From assembly GCF_018403285.1 (NCBI RefSeq), contig NZ_BOSJ01000016.1, positions 1-64,000 on the forward strand: a stretch of 64,000 nucleotides of DNA. The letters are read 5' to 3'. The translations under genes were made by a program, and so were the position numbers. The notes beneath the pieces are model-generated. The model saw nothing but the letters and a program-made list of their open reading frames with translations, made no database searches and was not told the DNA's origin. This document shows positions 1 to 8,467 of the stretch, one piece after another. Every line of letters begins with the position of its first letter. Within the stretch, counting starts at the first letter, position 1. Source of the stretch: Paenibacillus sp. J45TS6. Lineage in GTDB: Bacteria; Bacillota; Bacilli; Paenibacillales; Paenibacillaceae.

Positions 1-130
1 GGTATGTGATGAAGAATTGGAACATGCCCTCCATCTCATTAACAACAGACCAAGAAAATGTTTAGGATGGAAAACAGCCCACGAATCTTTTGAGTATGAA
101 GTGTCGCACTTGGATTGACAATCCGTCGTA
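1..130 (+). mobile_element. right end of an IS30-family insertion sequence
   Basis: The first ~120 bases encode on the plus strand the C-terminus of an IS30-type transposase, and immediately to the right begins the interrupted end of an acetyltransferase gene on the other strand. The element therefore enters from outside the window and ends a few bases after the transposase stop codon. The exact right terminal inverted repeat cannot be fixed because the left end is not in the window; the boundary is somewhere between about 119 and 130. Confidence 0.75.
2..118 (+). CDS. IS30-family transposase, C-terminal fragment (5' end outside window)
   Basis: The reading frame is open from base 2 and stops with TGA at 116-118, giving 38 residues. 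It contains INNRPRKCLGWKT followed by HESFEY and SHLD, which is the highly characteristic C-terminal end of IS30-family DDE transposases (consensus LNNRPRKCLGWKTPYEVF). These enzymes cut and join the IS ends. The catalytic triad lies upstream, outside the window, so whether the element is intact cannot be told from here. Confidence 0.85.
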   Translation, partial: VCDEELEHALHLINNRPRKCLGWKTAHESFEYEVSHLD

Positions 131-334
131 ACATATAGATTTGTAAAATTGCGCGCAAGCGAATCCTACGGGTACATTATTCATTAAAGCTAATGCAACA
201 AGCTCATTAGAATAAGATAAGTTTTCAATAACTTCTTCTTCTGTAATTCCCACTCCATTAAATTCGTTATTAAGTTTAACAAGGTCTAGTGCATCTTTTG
301 CGGTTGCCCATCGAAGATGAATATTTGATTCCAT
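62..334 (-). pseudogene. GNAT acetyltransferase truncated by the IS30 insertion
   Basis: An AAGGAG site lies 11 nt before an ATG at 334 that opens a GNAT-like protein starting MESNIHLRWATAKDA. About 70 residues look native, up to VGFACAQFYKSICYD, which is the beta4 strand region just before the acetyl-CoA-binding motif A (R/Q-x-x-G-x-G/A). At about base 125 the frame runs into antisense IS30 sequence and stops at 62. The CoA-binding half is therefore missing and the product should be inactive. The remaining 3' half may survive on the other side of the IS, outside the window. Confidence 0.8.
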
Positions 335-412
335 CAAGTTTTTCACTCCTTAAGTAAAATGAATATTGCTGCTCCTTTAATTGCATTTGATGTAATCGCA
401 TTCAACTTTATT

Positions 413-1420
413 TTAAACTTGCAATTTTTTAAAAAAGTCTAGTTTCTCGCTAATAAAATCATCGTCAAAATCAATACTCCCATGAATATGAGAATCTCCT
501 AGACATAATCCCATTAACCATAGCTGCCTTATTCCCACAAAGATTGGCACGGCTTGCAAATCCTTTTCGCTGAGTCTTCTTACCGATTCATAGCCCTCAA
601 TAAATGCATTCCATAGTCGCTCTAATTTGTCCGGATCATGACGAAGTCGTACTTCCCTGGCTAGACGAAATTCTGCAATATCGTATGCTCTCCATCCAAA
701 TCCACATAGATCGAAATCATAATGAGTGTATGACATATCTTCTTTGAAGCTAATATTTGTATTTCCGTGAAGATCACCATGACAGATTCCCCAGTCCAAC
801 TCTTCTAGTGGGAATTCAAGTAGTCTTTCTTCTAATTGTTTTGCAAACGTTCTAAGCCATTCAAAATCCACACTTCGATGAGTCATATAGGGTTCGATCG
901 AGACGAGTGATTGGTGGATAAGATACTCCAAGTCTAATGGCTGTCTTGTAAATTCAGACTGAAAACCATCTGTTTTCATGTGAATATTAGCTACTGCTTT
1001 ACCAAAAAGATGACTTATTTCTTCATCATCAATAGACCGCTCGGTCCCTTCTGCAAATGAAAAGAGCACGCCGAATCTGTTGCCTTCTGGAGCGTTCAGC
1101 GTTTGAATGAAATTCCCGCTCTGATCAGCTATGGGTAGAGATACCGGGATCTCTTTCCCATCTAAGTAGGTTAACAATTCAATTTCAAAAGCAACTTCGG
1201 AATACTCAGATCTTCGATCCGCTCTGTAAACTCTAAACACATAGTTATTTTTTGTTGTTTTAATATGATAGGTATCATTCATCCCGCGAAGCAAATAACG
1301 GAACTCCGTTATATCATTCAGACCATAAGTCATTCCTATAAATTCTCGTAGTGCCTTATGAGATAAGGTTGAATAAGAAACTGGAAAATACACCTGAGAT
1401 TTCTCCCTCCTGTTATTCAT
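413..1420 (-). CDS. APH/choline-kinase-fold phosphotransferase
   Basis: 335-residue member of the phosphotransferase enzyme family (APH, HomoserineK/ChoK group), which transfers ATP gamma-phosphate to a small hydroxylated substrate in the cytoplasm. The catalytic loop is CHGDLHGNT (Brenner HxDxxxxN, about residues 215-222) and the metal-binding segment is HYDFDLCGFG just after it. The N-lobe has the VFRVYR strand with a candidate ATP-binding position. Its start codon overlaps the stop of the upstream GNAT gene by 4 nt, so the two are translationally coupled. Substrate is unknown: homologues range from homoserine kinase-like enzymes to aminoglycoside or spore-associated kinases. Two more APH-fold proteins occur in this window (8959 and 29383). 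Confidence 0.85.
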   Translation of the reverse strand: MNNRREKSQVYFPVSYSTLSHKALREFIGMTYGLNDITEFRYLLRGMNDTYHIKTTKNNYVFRVYRADRRSEYSEVAFEIELLTYLDGKEIPVSLPIADQSGNFIQTLNAPEGNRFGVLFSFAEGTERSIDDEEISHLFGKAVANIHMKTDGFQSEFTRQPLDLEYLIHQSLVSIEPYMTHRSVDFEWLRTFAKQLEERLLEFPLEELDWGICHGDLHGNTNISFKEDMSYTHYDFDLCGFGWRAYDIAEFRLAREVRLRHDPDKLERLWNAFIEGYESVRRLSEKDLQAVPIFVGIRQLWLMGLCLGDSHIHGSIDFDDDFISEKLDFFKKLQV

Positions 1421-1998
1421 GCTCCATCTTCCTTTAGTTTTTCAATAAATTCATCTTTCGTTAACCCGAACAATATAAAGTCTAAGTATTTACCATTTAC
1501 ATATACCACCTGGCGGCGGACCCCTTCTTGAATACAATCGAGTTTCCTCATCATCTGCGCCGAACCGACATTTCCTTCAAGAACATAATCATTAAATTTA
1601 TTAAGTCTTCGTTCTAGGAATGCATATTTCAAAAGAATTTTCATGGCACTTGTTCCGTAACCCTTACCTCTATACTCTTTATCGATTACAATACCGATAC
1701 TAAATGTTCCATTTCTCTCGTTGATGCTGTTTAGATTAATACCGCCAATACTATCGCCATCCAGGTTTTCAATAGTGAACATAATTCGTCCATTTGTGGA
1801 TGTAAAGTTTGCATTATCTTCTACGAATTTTTTTGCCCCTAAAATGGTAGGCGGTAACTCCACAGCACATTCAAGTAAAATACGAGCAGGCGTGTCGAAA
1901 TCACTGATATAACAACTCTCCCAGTCTTCTTCCTGTATTGCACGCAGCCTCACCTTTTCATCCTGCCAAAAGTAATCCGTGTAATCTATTTCTCTCAT
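1417..1998 (-). CDS. GNAT family N-acetyltransferase (RimJ/RimL type)
   Basis: Cytoplasmic acetyl-CoA-dependent N-acetyltransferase of about 193 residues. The chosen ATG (MREIDYTDYF) has TGGAGG 5 nt upstream; a TTG 12 bases further up overlaps that ribosome site and is rejected. VRLRAIQEEDW at the N-terminus is the usual RimJ-type opening, and IVIDKEYRGKGYGTSAMKILLKYAF carries motif A (the RGKGYG turn that binds CoA pyrophosphate). A late LxGNxxS-like segment (LEGNVGSAQMMRKL) is also typical of the RimJ/L branch. It forms a two-gene operon with the downstream phosphotransferase. Substrate is unknown; protection against a small molecule is possible but not shown. Confidence 0.85.
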   Translation of the reverse strand: MREIDYTDYFWQDEKVRLRAIQEEDWESCYISDFDTPARILLECAVELPPTILGAKKFVEDNANFTSTNGRIMFTIENLDGDSIGGINLNSINERNGTFSIGIVIDKEYRGKGYGTSAMKILLKYAFLERRLNKFNDYVLEGNVGSAQMMRKLDCIQEGVRRQVVYVNGKYLDFILFGLTKDEFIEKLKEDGA

Positions 1999-2180
1999 GA
2001 TAACCTCCAAGATTTTATGTATTTAATAGATATCTCTAACTAATCTACTTATCTCAACGCTTCGCAAAAGTATTTCATCGTATTAACGAGCATACCGAAT
2101 TATACTATATCCTTTATTTTTATGTAATATTTTACAAAATACTATTTGATTTAAACTCATTCTTTCCCACCAGTTATACG

Positions 2181-2207
2181 AAAAAAAAGCCGCGATCTAC
2201 ACGGCTT
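2181..2207 (-). terminator. Rho-independent terminator of the NhaC gene
   Basis: On the minus strand AAGCCG-N9-CGGCTT forms a short stem directly followed by eight T residues. It lies about 40 nt after the antiporter stop codon. Confidence 0.8.
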
Positions 2208-2247
2208 CTCAGAGTTGTTATTTAATTTAAAAACTTTTTTACTTTTA

Positions 2248-3615
2248 CTATTCTAACGATTGTTTCTGCAACTTGGGAATCAGAACATAAGCAAACGTAA
2301 TCATCGGACTTAACCATAGAAATGTTGCATATGGAATATATTCGATAACAGGAACCCCTAAGGTTGCTGCGAAAAAGGCCCCGCTTACCCCCCAAGGAAT
2401 CAGTGGGTTAACAAGTGTCCCACAATCCTCAAGTGTTCGCGACAAGGTTCTGGCAGGAATCCCCCTGCGTGTATATTCATCCTTGAACATCTGACCTGGT
2501 AAGAGAATAGATAAATACTGTTCTCCTGTCATTCCGTTTACAGCGATGGATGAGGCACCCGTCATAAGAACGATATTGCTCTTACGTTTCAGCGGCTGAA
2601 TCAACTTACGGAAAAAGGCTTCAATTACACCGCAATACTGCAATAATCCACCGAGCGATAAAGCGATTAAGATAAGGGATACAGATCCCATCATCGACTG
2701 AAGTCCACCCCTATTCACGATAGAAGCTACCGTCTCATTCGTAATCGAGCTGGTGTAACCACTCTGCATCACGCTGAACCAAAAACTAACAGACGCCTGC
2801 TGTTGAATAAGTGCAGTAATGAGTAATCCGCTGACGATCCCAACAACAAGTGTTGGAAGAATCGGCACCCGCTTGACTGAGCATACAATAACGGAAATCG
2901 GGGACAACAGGGTTAACCAATGAATATGAAATCCATCTTGTAATGCGAACTTGATTGCTTGAATGGACGATAAATCAATCGTGCTCGGCATTGGCAGAAA
3001 TAGAAAAAATACGGTTGTAAGGATCAGTGCCGGCAGTGTGGTAAACATCATATTACGAATGTGAGTAAAAATAGAAATTCCCGCTACCGCTGGAGCAAAA
3101 TTCGTCGTATCCGAGAGCGGTGACATTTTATCTCCAAAACACGCGCCGCAAATAACGGCTCCTGCAGCAATGGTTGGTGCAATACCAGTTGTTAAAGCAA
3201 TTCCCATCAGAGCGACACCTACCGTGCTCACCGTAGTAAAAGAACTGCCGGTAAACATCGAGACAATGATTGTGATATATAATGCGCTCACTGCAAAAAA
3301 ATGAGGTTTAATATAATCCATACCATAGTATAAAATAGTCGGCACGGTGCCGCTCATCATCCATACGGCAATCAGAATACCAATGAGTGAGAGTATGAGA
3401 ATGGGCATAATCGCCGTTTGAATCCCCTGGATTATTGCGGACTCAAGTTTTTTCCAAGAAACTCCGAATATACGCAGCAATACAGCTGTACCTACTGTGG
3501 TGAAGAGAAGCGGGATATGCGGCTCTGCTTTTAATAGAAATATGGATACAAATAATAATGCTAGAATAAAAATAATAAGCGTCAAACTTTTTGAAAAACT
3601 AAGCTGTCTGTCCAT
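2248..3615 (-). CDS. nhaC: NhaC-family Na+/H+ (or malate/lactate) antiporter
   Basis: 455-residue polytopic membrane protein of the NhaC/ArsB-NhaD superfamily with about 11-12 hydrophobic helices. The conserved NhaC signature CGACFGDKMSPLSDTTNFAP is present near residues 155-175, and a second family motif, SSIAVNGMTGEQYLSILLPG, near 355-375. NhaC proteins exchange cytoplasmic Na+ for H+; the close paralogue MleN of Bacillus subtilis exchanges malate-2H+ for Na+-lactate, and the sequence alone does not decide between them. The ATG is preceded by TAAGGAG with an 8-nt spacer. The gene stands alone between its own terminator and a 400-bp upstream gap. Confidence 0.88.
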   Translation of the reverse strand: MDRQLSFSKSLTLIIFILALLFVSIFLLKAEPHIPLLFTTVGTAVLLRIFGVSWKKLESAIIQGIQTAIMPILILSLIGILIAVWMMSGTVPTILYYGMDYIKPHFFAVSALYITIIVSMFTGSSFTTVSTVGVALMGIALTTGIAPTIAAGAVICGACFGDKMSPLSDTTNFAPAVAGISIFTHIRNMMFTTLPALILTTVFFLFLPMPSTIDLSSIQAIKFALQDGFHIHWLTLLSPISVIVCSVKRVPILPTLVVGIVSGLLITALIQQQASVSFWFSVMQSGYTSSITNETVASIVNRGGLQSMMGSVSLILIALSLGGLLQYCGVIEAFFRKLIQPLKRKSNIVLMTGASSIAVNGMTGEQYLSILLPGQMFKDEYTRRGIPARTLSRTLEDCGTLVNPLIPWGVSGAFFAATLGVPVIEYIPYATFLWLSPMITFAYVLIPKLQKQSLE

Positions 3616-4016
3616 GATGAAAGCTCCTTACATGTTCGGATATGATTTCATATCTTCTCGTTTTCAATATTTATAATACGTAAATCAAATTCACTTTTTT
3701 ACTTTTAAGCTTTTTGGCTTTTGTGCATTGAAGTACTATCGTACTATAAACGAAAATAACGTATTACGTCAACGTAATAAACATACATATAAGGTTTATA
3801 TAGTAAATACAATTAATCTTCATGTGATAATGAACATTTCATCAAACACGCTCCCCAAAAAAAATGTCCAGATCGAGTTAATATTTCCATTCATAAATAT
3901 ATAAACTTACTTTTATATATTACCTTGACATTAGTAATTAAAAGGAGTTATTATAAATACATAAAGAGTTACATACAACAAACAAAAAAATGATTAACCA
4001 TTAGGAGGAAATCACA
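3616..4016. other. 401-bp divergent intergenic region
   Basis: AT-rich region between the divergent nhaC and FMN-reductase genes. It holds the plus-strand promoter at 3925-3954. I see no convincing open reading frame, hairpin or repeat in the remainder; the nhaC promoter must lie in the left part but is not distinctive. Confidence 0.6.
3925..3954 (+). promoter_or_regulatory. sigma-A promoter of the FMN-reductase gene
   Basis: TTGACA at 3925-3930 and TATTAT at 3949-3954 are separated by 18 nt, about 60 nt ahead of the TAGGAGG ribosome site of the next gene. Confidence 0.6.
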
Positions 4017-4562
4017 ATGTCAAAACTAAACATCGGAATTATTTTAGGAAGCACTCGTCAAGGTCGTTTAAGTCCACAAGTTGGAGAATGGGTGAAAAGT
4101 ATTGCTGATCAGCGCGGGGATGCTAATTATGAAATTATCGATATAGCTGATTACAAACTTCCACTACTCGGAGAAGAAGATGCTACGGAACAAGCAACTG
4201 CTTGGAATACGAAACTTGCAAGTTTAGATGGATTTATCTTTATCGTTCAAGAATACAACCACAGTATCTCCGCTTCATTAAAGAATGCGCTCGATTATGC
4301 ACGCGAAGCTTGGAACAATAAAGCTGCTGGTATCGTAAGTTATGGTTCGGTTGGTGGCGCTCGTGCTGCTGAGCATTTACGTGGAATTTTGGGAGAGTTA
4401 TCTGTGGCAGATGTTCGTGTACACCCAGCCCTTTCCCTCTTCACTGATTTTGAGAATGGAGCAGTATTTAAACCAGCAGACCTGCATCTTGTCAATGTGA
4501 ACGGTATGCTTGATCAGGTAATCGCATGGAGCGGAGCACTGAAACCTCTGCGCCAAAATTAA
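4017..4562 (+). CDS. NADPH-dependent FMN reductase / flavodoxin-fold quinone or azo reductase
   Basis: 181-residue flavodoxin-fold oxidoreductase of the NADPH_FMN_red family (SsuE/YieF/azoreductase relatives). IILGSTRQGRLSPQVGEW is the N-terminal phosphate-binding loop (GSxRxxR-type) and VQEYNHSISASLKNALDYA is the second FMN-binding motif (P/QEYN-S-P-LKNAID). It would bind FMN and reduce flavin, quinones or similar acceptors in the cytoplasm. A TAGGAGG site sits 9 nt before the ATG. The gene is monocistronic, with its own sigma-A-type promoter and a strong terminator. Expression may respond to electrophiles as in related yodB/azoR systems, but no operator is evident. Confidence 0.85.
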   Translation: MSKLNIGIILGSTRQGRLSPQVGEWVKSIADQRGDANYEIIDIADYKLPLLGEEDATEQATAWNTKLASLDGFIFIVQEYNHSISASLKNALDYAREAWNNKAAGIVSYGSVGGARAAEHLRGILGELSVADVRVHPALSLFTDFENGAVFKPADLHLVNVNGMLDQVIAWSGALKPLRQN

Positions 4563-4615
4563 TTAAAAAGGTTAGATTCGCATCTAAGAAACGCCATCCA
4601 TACGATTTATATAAT

Positions 4616-4659
4616 AAAATACAGCCTTTGTTCGTATGACCGGACAAAGGCTGTATTTT
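4616..4659. terminator. bidirectional terminator after the FMN-reductase gene
   Basis: AAAATACAGCCTTTGTTCG pairs over 19 positions (one G-T) with the segment at 4641-4659, with a 6-nt loop and A/T-runs at both ends. Confidence 0.85.
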
Positions 4660-4668
4660 ATTCCAAAC

Positions 4669-4689
4669 AAAAAACCGCGTTATCCGCGG
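4669..4689 (-). terminator. terminator of the 30-aa membrane-protein gene
   Basis: On the minus strand CCGCG-GATAA-CGCGG is followed by TTTTTT. It lies about 60 nt past the stop of the small gene at 4751-4843, which supports that gene being transcribed. Confidence 0.7.
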
Positions 4690-4750
4690 CTCCTTATGTA
4701 TTTGTTAAACCCAATATTTTGTTGTTATTACGTTCATGAGTGTTGATTTA

Positions 4751-4843
4751 TTAATGGTCATCTTTTGCAAGTCTGAAGAACAAAGCTGATGCCCACCAAC
4801 AACATAACAGTATAACTACAGCCATCATCGTAATGAATTCCAT
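4751..4843 (-). CDS. 30-residue single-span membrane protein
   Basis: A tiny gene with a very good ribosome site (AAAGGAG, 7 nt before the ATG) encodes 30 residues starting MEFITMMAVVILLCCWWAS and ending RLAKDDH. A single hydrophobic helix with a Cys-Cys-Trp-Trp core is followed by a short charged tail, so it should sit in the membrane with the C-terminus in the cytoplasm (positive-inside). It has its own downstream terminator. It may regulate a membrane partner or belong with the small membrane gene just upstream (4958). No family recognised. Confidence 0.6.
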   Translation of the reverse strand: MEFITMMAVVILLCCWWASALFFRLAKDDH

Positions 4844-4957
4844 GTGATTGCTCCTTTCATCTGCCAATTCATTTATTGTAAAGTAAAAAGAGCACTAAAT
4901 GGCGCTATAATCTTGACAACTATATGTCATTTTATAAATCCATACAATGTCGGTTTG

Positions 4958-5155
4958 CTAATCCATTAACAGCACCCACAAAATAATAAAAGCAATAATC
5001 GCAACTAGATAAAACAATACAATTTTGCCTATATTTTCTTTAGCTTTACTTTCATATTCGTGGTTTTGCTTTGCATTCTCTTTCGATAAACCTACAAGTA
5101 CGGTACCCACTCCTCCAATTAATGCTACGACAATCACAATGATATACATAGCCAT
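4958..5155 (-). CDS. small two-helix membrane protein
   Basis: 65 residues with two hydrophobic segments (about 3-22 and 44-63) separated by a polar, Lys/Glu/Asn-rich loop, so a helical hairpin in the cytoplasmic membrane. The ATG has AAGGTGG about 5 nt upstream, within a GGAGGAAGGTGGG tract. It lies between two other small membrane-protein genes in the same direction, which may form a loose cluster. I do not recognise a family; it resembles the many short hypothetical membrane proteins of Bacillales. Confidence 0.65.
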   Translation of the reverse strand: MAMYIIVIVVALIGGVGTVLVGLSKENAKQNHEYESKAKENIGKIVLFYLVAIIAFIILWVLLMD

Positions 5156-5322
5156 ACAATCCCACCTTCCTCCGTCTTTTTTACATTAGCTTCTTAGTTT
5201 TGATTATATAGATGTTATCATAATTGTAAATGTTTTCATTTTTATTAACCTATCCCAGAATTCATTCACTTGAAATTCCACCACGCATTGGTATTTGCTT
5301 AAACAGGCTTTGATGTGACAAC

Positions 5323-5368
5323 AAAAAAAACACCCGCGCTTCTTGTTACTTCAACAAGAAAAGCGTGG
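5323..5368 (-). terminator. terminator of the 105-aa membrane-protein gene
   Basis: Minus-strand stem CACGCTTTTCTTGTTG pairs with AACAAGAAGCGCGGGTG across a short loop and runs into eight T residues. Confidence 0.8.
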
Positions 5369-5379
5369 ATGCTATCGTT

Positions 5380-5697
5380 TTACCAGAAGAGCAGCAAGAT
5401 TCCTAATATAACGGAAATAGCAGCCAAAATCCTGGCAAGGACGTTCTTTCCCATTACTTTACAAATAACTGCAACAAAGGCCATTGCTCCAACAGCACCT
5501 ACAGTGATTTTCTCTGTAGTTTCATTGCTTGGGAGTGCGGTAACATTTATTAATCCAATCACTAAACCAAGAATTACTGTAATAGAAAAAGCAATATTAT
5601 TTACCTTTCTATCTTTTACTATAAACATTTGTGCGATACTAACGAGACTCAGTATTGATATAATAACAAACATAATAAATAATACGCCAAGCGCCAT
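5380..5697 (-). CDS. small four-helix membrane protein
   Basis: Predicted 105 residues from the ATG at 5697 (MALGVLFIMFVIIS), which has GAGAGG 9 nt upstream; a longer version with 18 extra polar residues lacks a ribosome site. Four hydrophobic segments (about 2-24, 34-52, 64-83 and 86-104) fill almost the entire chain, with a VKDRK loop after the first. It is an integral membrane protein of unknown function and belongs with the neighbouring small membrane proteins at 4751 and 4958 in orientation. Confidence 0.6.
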   Translation of the reverse strand: MALGVLFIMFVIISILSLVSIAQMFIVKDRKVNNIAFSITVILGLVIGLINVTALPSNETTEKITVGAVGAMAFVAVICKVMGKNVLARILAAISVILGILLLFW

Positions 5698-5830
5698 AGT
5701 CTCATACCTCTCGTTGTTTAATTTCTGTAAGCTTCCTTCATGATTCTTCATTGTGTGGTTATTTCTATATCATTACCACTTGCGAGTGATTTCTAAAACA
5801 AATTATGTTTTGTTTGATTTATGCAAAGAG

Positions 5831-5862
5831 AAAAAGTGTTGACATGAATGCCAACACTTTTG
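5831..5862. terminator. bidirectional terminator after the isoprenoid-synthase gene
   Basis: AAAAAGTGTTG pairs with CAACACTTTT across a short loop, with A/T runs at both ends, about 30 nt past the gene at 5889-8273. Confidence 0.8.
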
Positions 5863-5888
5863 TTCATATGATAGGTTTTACGAGCATG

Positions 5889-8273
5889 CTAATGATCTCG
5901 ATGGATGATATAGTCCAGTATATGCTTTAGAAAAACACTATTCCGAGGCATCTCTTTTAGAGCATCTACAGCAAGACAATAGTGTTCCCACATCGCTTGC
6001 GCTGCACCGTCCGCTCCAAGTACAGTTACGAATGTTGAGTTATTATTCTGAACATCTTTCCCTGTAGGTTTCCCAAGCAATTTCAAATCTCCTTGCAGAT
6101 CCAGCAGATCGTCCTTAATCTGAAAAGCAATACCCGCATGATAAGCAAATTTTTTCAAAGTTGCGATTTCCTTTTCTTCCACGTTAGCAAGAATAGCCGG
6201 CATGATCAGGGAAGCTTCAAATGCAATTCCCGTTTTGTAAAAGCAAATGGTATTCAGTTCATCTAGCGTGAGCTCTTTTCCTTTGGACTCTAGATCCATC
6301 GCCTGACCCATGCACATCTCTCCTGCTTTTTGAGAAGAATATTGCATCAAAGCCAGGACAGATTTTGGGTCAAATGCATCTAGTGAAGATTGCTCCTGCG
6401 TTGCCTTTTGAATCAGAAAAAGCCCTGTTAATTCTGCAGTTGCACTATTGTACACTTCATGTAAAGTAGCGTGTCCTCTGCGGGTTGCCGCATTATCCTG
6501 TGTGGGCAGATCATCGAAGATCAGGGATGCCGTATGCATATATTCCAGGGAACGCAACAGCGGTGCAATAGCGGAAGAATGCAAGCCATATTCCTTCACT
6601 GCCATAACCCAAGCCATGACGGGACGGATTCGTTTGCCTCCGCCTGCAAGACTATAGTTGGCAGCATCCGTGAGCGGTTCTTTCAGCGATGAAGCCTGAG
6701 CCGGTTTTGATATTTTCAGCAGGCGGTTAATCTCTATTTGCGCTGTGTTTATCGTGTTTAAGAATTCTTCCTTTTCAAGACGCTCTTTTTTCATCACGGT
6801 CAGCAGCTGATCACGAAGCAGTTTATCAAAGAAATCCACATCTTCTGCTTTTCCAACCATCTGCTGAATTAGCCGGTTAAATTCAGGTATGCTAGATGTG
6901 AAAATATCCATAATCTCATTGTATTTGCTCGAACCTACACGTTTTTTGCAGCGTTTTAATCCATTAATAGCACGATCGAGGATTACTTCACGAGTCTTCG
7001 CATCCGAATGGTATACGTTACGAATTAGATTGGAGATAACGGCCCAGTACAGCTCAAAAGGATTAATTAAATCCGGCCGCTGGTGTCGGTATGTTAAATA
7101 ATAAGTATAAGGCGTGACTGCTCCATCCCGCAGATCATCAAACATATCTGCAAAATCATCTGCCAACTGATTGTAGATTCCATAAGCAAAGGTTCGATTT
7201 TCAAATCCTTCATCCATAGGTTCACTAATAACGGATCTAACGATAAGACGCGACGATGATGATTTGATAATGATCGGTAGATAGATTTCTTCGTTCGTAT
7301 AACTCCCATTGGATAGATCCTTGATACGATCTTGATCTTGAGATTGAAAAAACACATACGATTGTTCTAAGAATGTAGCCTGCGTATCTGCTCGCTGATA
7401 ATCCCTAATGAATTCAAAAGCTTCTCGAAGCTCAGAATGAACATACTGAATCATTTCCAAGTTTGTTCCAGTCCATTCTTCCAGATCAGGAACAGATCCG
7501 GTAAGAAGCGAGATTCGTATCATCTCCGAATATTGCTCTTTCTCCTCGTTACTCAGTACATCCGAATCTAAAAGGTCGTCTATAAATGGATAAGTGAGTC
7601 CATAAGAATAACCCAAACGAATGGCTGCATCTAAACTCTCAGCTCGTTCTTCAGGCGATACCTCATCATCCATCTCTTCCATCACGTGAAGAACAACCCC
7701 GATAATGATCTTCATAAGTTTACGCTGTGCTTGTTCAGCGTCCATCTCTTTAGGGATATGAGCAGAGACACGCTTCAGTTTGTTCATCACCCAAATGGTT
7801 GCATTCTCTACTCTTTCTTTCTGTGCCCATCTATAAAATGAAGCGAAGTTAATGAAATCAGGCTCTTCACGATCACTCGCTGTTCCAGGAGTAAGCAGAT
7901 ACTTTTTAATATCTGTAATCAGACGCTGAATACGAATCTGCGTATGCGGATCATCGAGCGCTTTACCAAGATCCCTCATATAAATATAGGAGACGCTGCG
8001 ATCTAAATAATCATCTAATTTCCCCGTATAATTCAGCCATTTCATGTACTGATAATAGTCATTCGAATTTGGAGTTTTCTTTCTTCGCTTTAGAAACTGA
8101 ATAATAGAATTTTCACGAACATGATCTTTTTTCCATAACAAAATGTCTTCTGTTAACAAAGATACATAAGTTTTATCTATAAACTGCTTATAAAGTGTTT
8201 CATAATACGCTGCTGCTTTTCGCTCTGCTTCCTGATACCAATGATCCGCACGAACTGTCATTTCTTTATTCAT
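5889..8273 (-). CDS. tandem class I isoprenoid-synthase fusion protein
   Basis: 794 residues, more than twice the length of a normal prenyl diphosphate synthase. The C-terminal part (about 520-794) is a canonical short-chain trans-prenyl synthase: GGGKRIRP (544-551), first Asp-rich motif DDLPTQD (587-593) with RRG (598-600), KTG (680-682) and second motif QIKDDLLD (718-725). It should condense IPP with an allylic diphosphate to FPP/GGPP. The N-terminal ~480 residues are not a recognised named domain but also show class I features: DDLLDSD at 232-238, KSSSS at 337-341 and NQLADDFADMFDD at 368-380, spaced like the two metal-binding motifs of a second isoprenoid-synthase bundle. I infer a second prenyltransferase or terpene-synthase domain. 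The GAGGT site lies 10 nt before the ATG. It is monocistronic, and no other terpenoid gene is nearby. Confidence 0.8.
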   Translation of the reverse strand: MNKEMTVRADHWYQEAERKAAAYYETLYKQFIDKTYVSLLTEDILLWKKDHVRENSIIQFLKRRKKTPNSNDYYQYMKWLNYTGKLDDYLDRSVSYIYMRDLGKALDDPHTQIRIQRLITDIKKYLLTPGTASDREEPDFINFASFYRWAQKERVENATIWVMNKLKRVSAHIPKEMDAEQAQRKLMKIIIGVVLHVMEEMDDEVSPEERAESLDAAIRLGYSYGLTYPFIDDLLDSDVLSNEEKEQYSEMIRISLLTGSVPDLEEWTGTNLEMIQYVHSELREAFEFIRDYQRADTQATFLEQSYVFFQSQDQDRIKDLSNGSYTNEEIYLPIIIKSSSSRLIVRSVISEPMDEGFENRTFAYGIYNQLADDFADMFDDLRDGAVTPYTYYLTYRHQRPDLINPFELYWAVISNLIRNVYHSDAKTREVILDRAINGLKRCKKRVGSSKYNEIMDIFTSSIPEFNRLIQQMVGKAEDVDFFDKLLRDQLLTVMKKERLEKEEFLNTINTAQIEINRLLKISKPAQASSLKEPLTDAANYSLAGGGKRIRPVMAWVMAVKEYGLHSSAIAPLLRSLEYMHTASLIFDDLPTQDNAATRRGHATLHEVYNSATAELTGLFLIQKATQEQSSLDAFDPKSVLALMQYSSQKAGEMCMGQAMDLESKGKELTLDELNTICFYKTGIAFEASLIMPAILANVEEKEIATLKKFAYHAGIAFQIKDDLLDLQGDLKLLGKPTGKDVQNNNSTFVTVLGADGAAQAMWEHYCLAVDALKEMPRNSVFLKHILDYIIHRDH

Positions 8274-8467
8274 CTAATGGATTACCTCAACTTCTTTATT
8301 GTTCATCATGTCTACGTATGCTTTGTAAGAGATTTCTCCATAAACATCAACAGATCTACATCATACCCAGTCCTGCCATTAAGACATGTTCATAGCATTA
8401 ATACGGAATAAGGGCGTTTAGGTTACGGAAATGTGATAAATCTTCGTTTATCAAAAATCCCCATAAG

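Noticed and set aside
413-1420. Aminoglycoside resistance gene
   Set aside because: The APH fold is shared by many housekeeping kinases, and no residues specific for aminoglycoside binding could be recognised.
5315-5743. 142-codon plus-strand open reading frame
   Set aside because: It is antisense to the membrane protein at 5380-5697 and runs through its terminator; no ribosome site.
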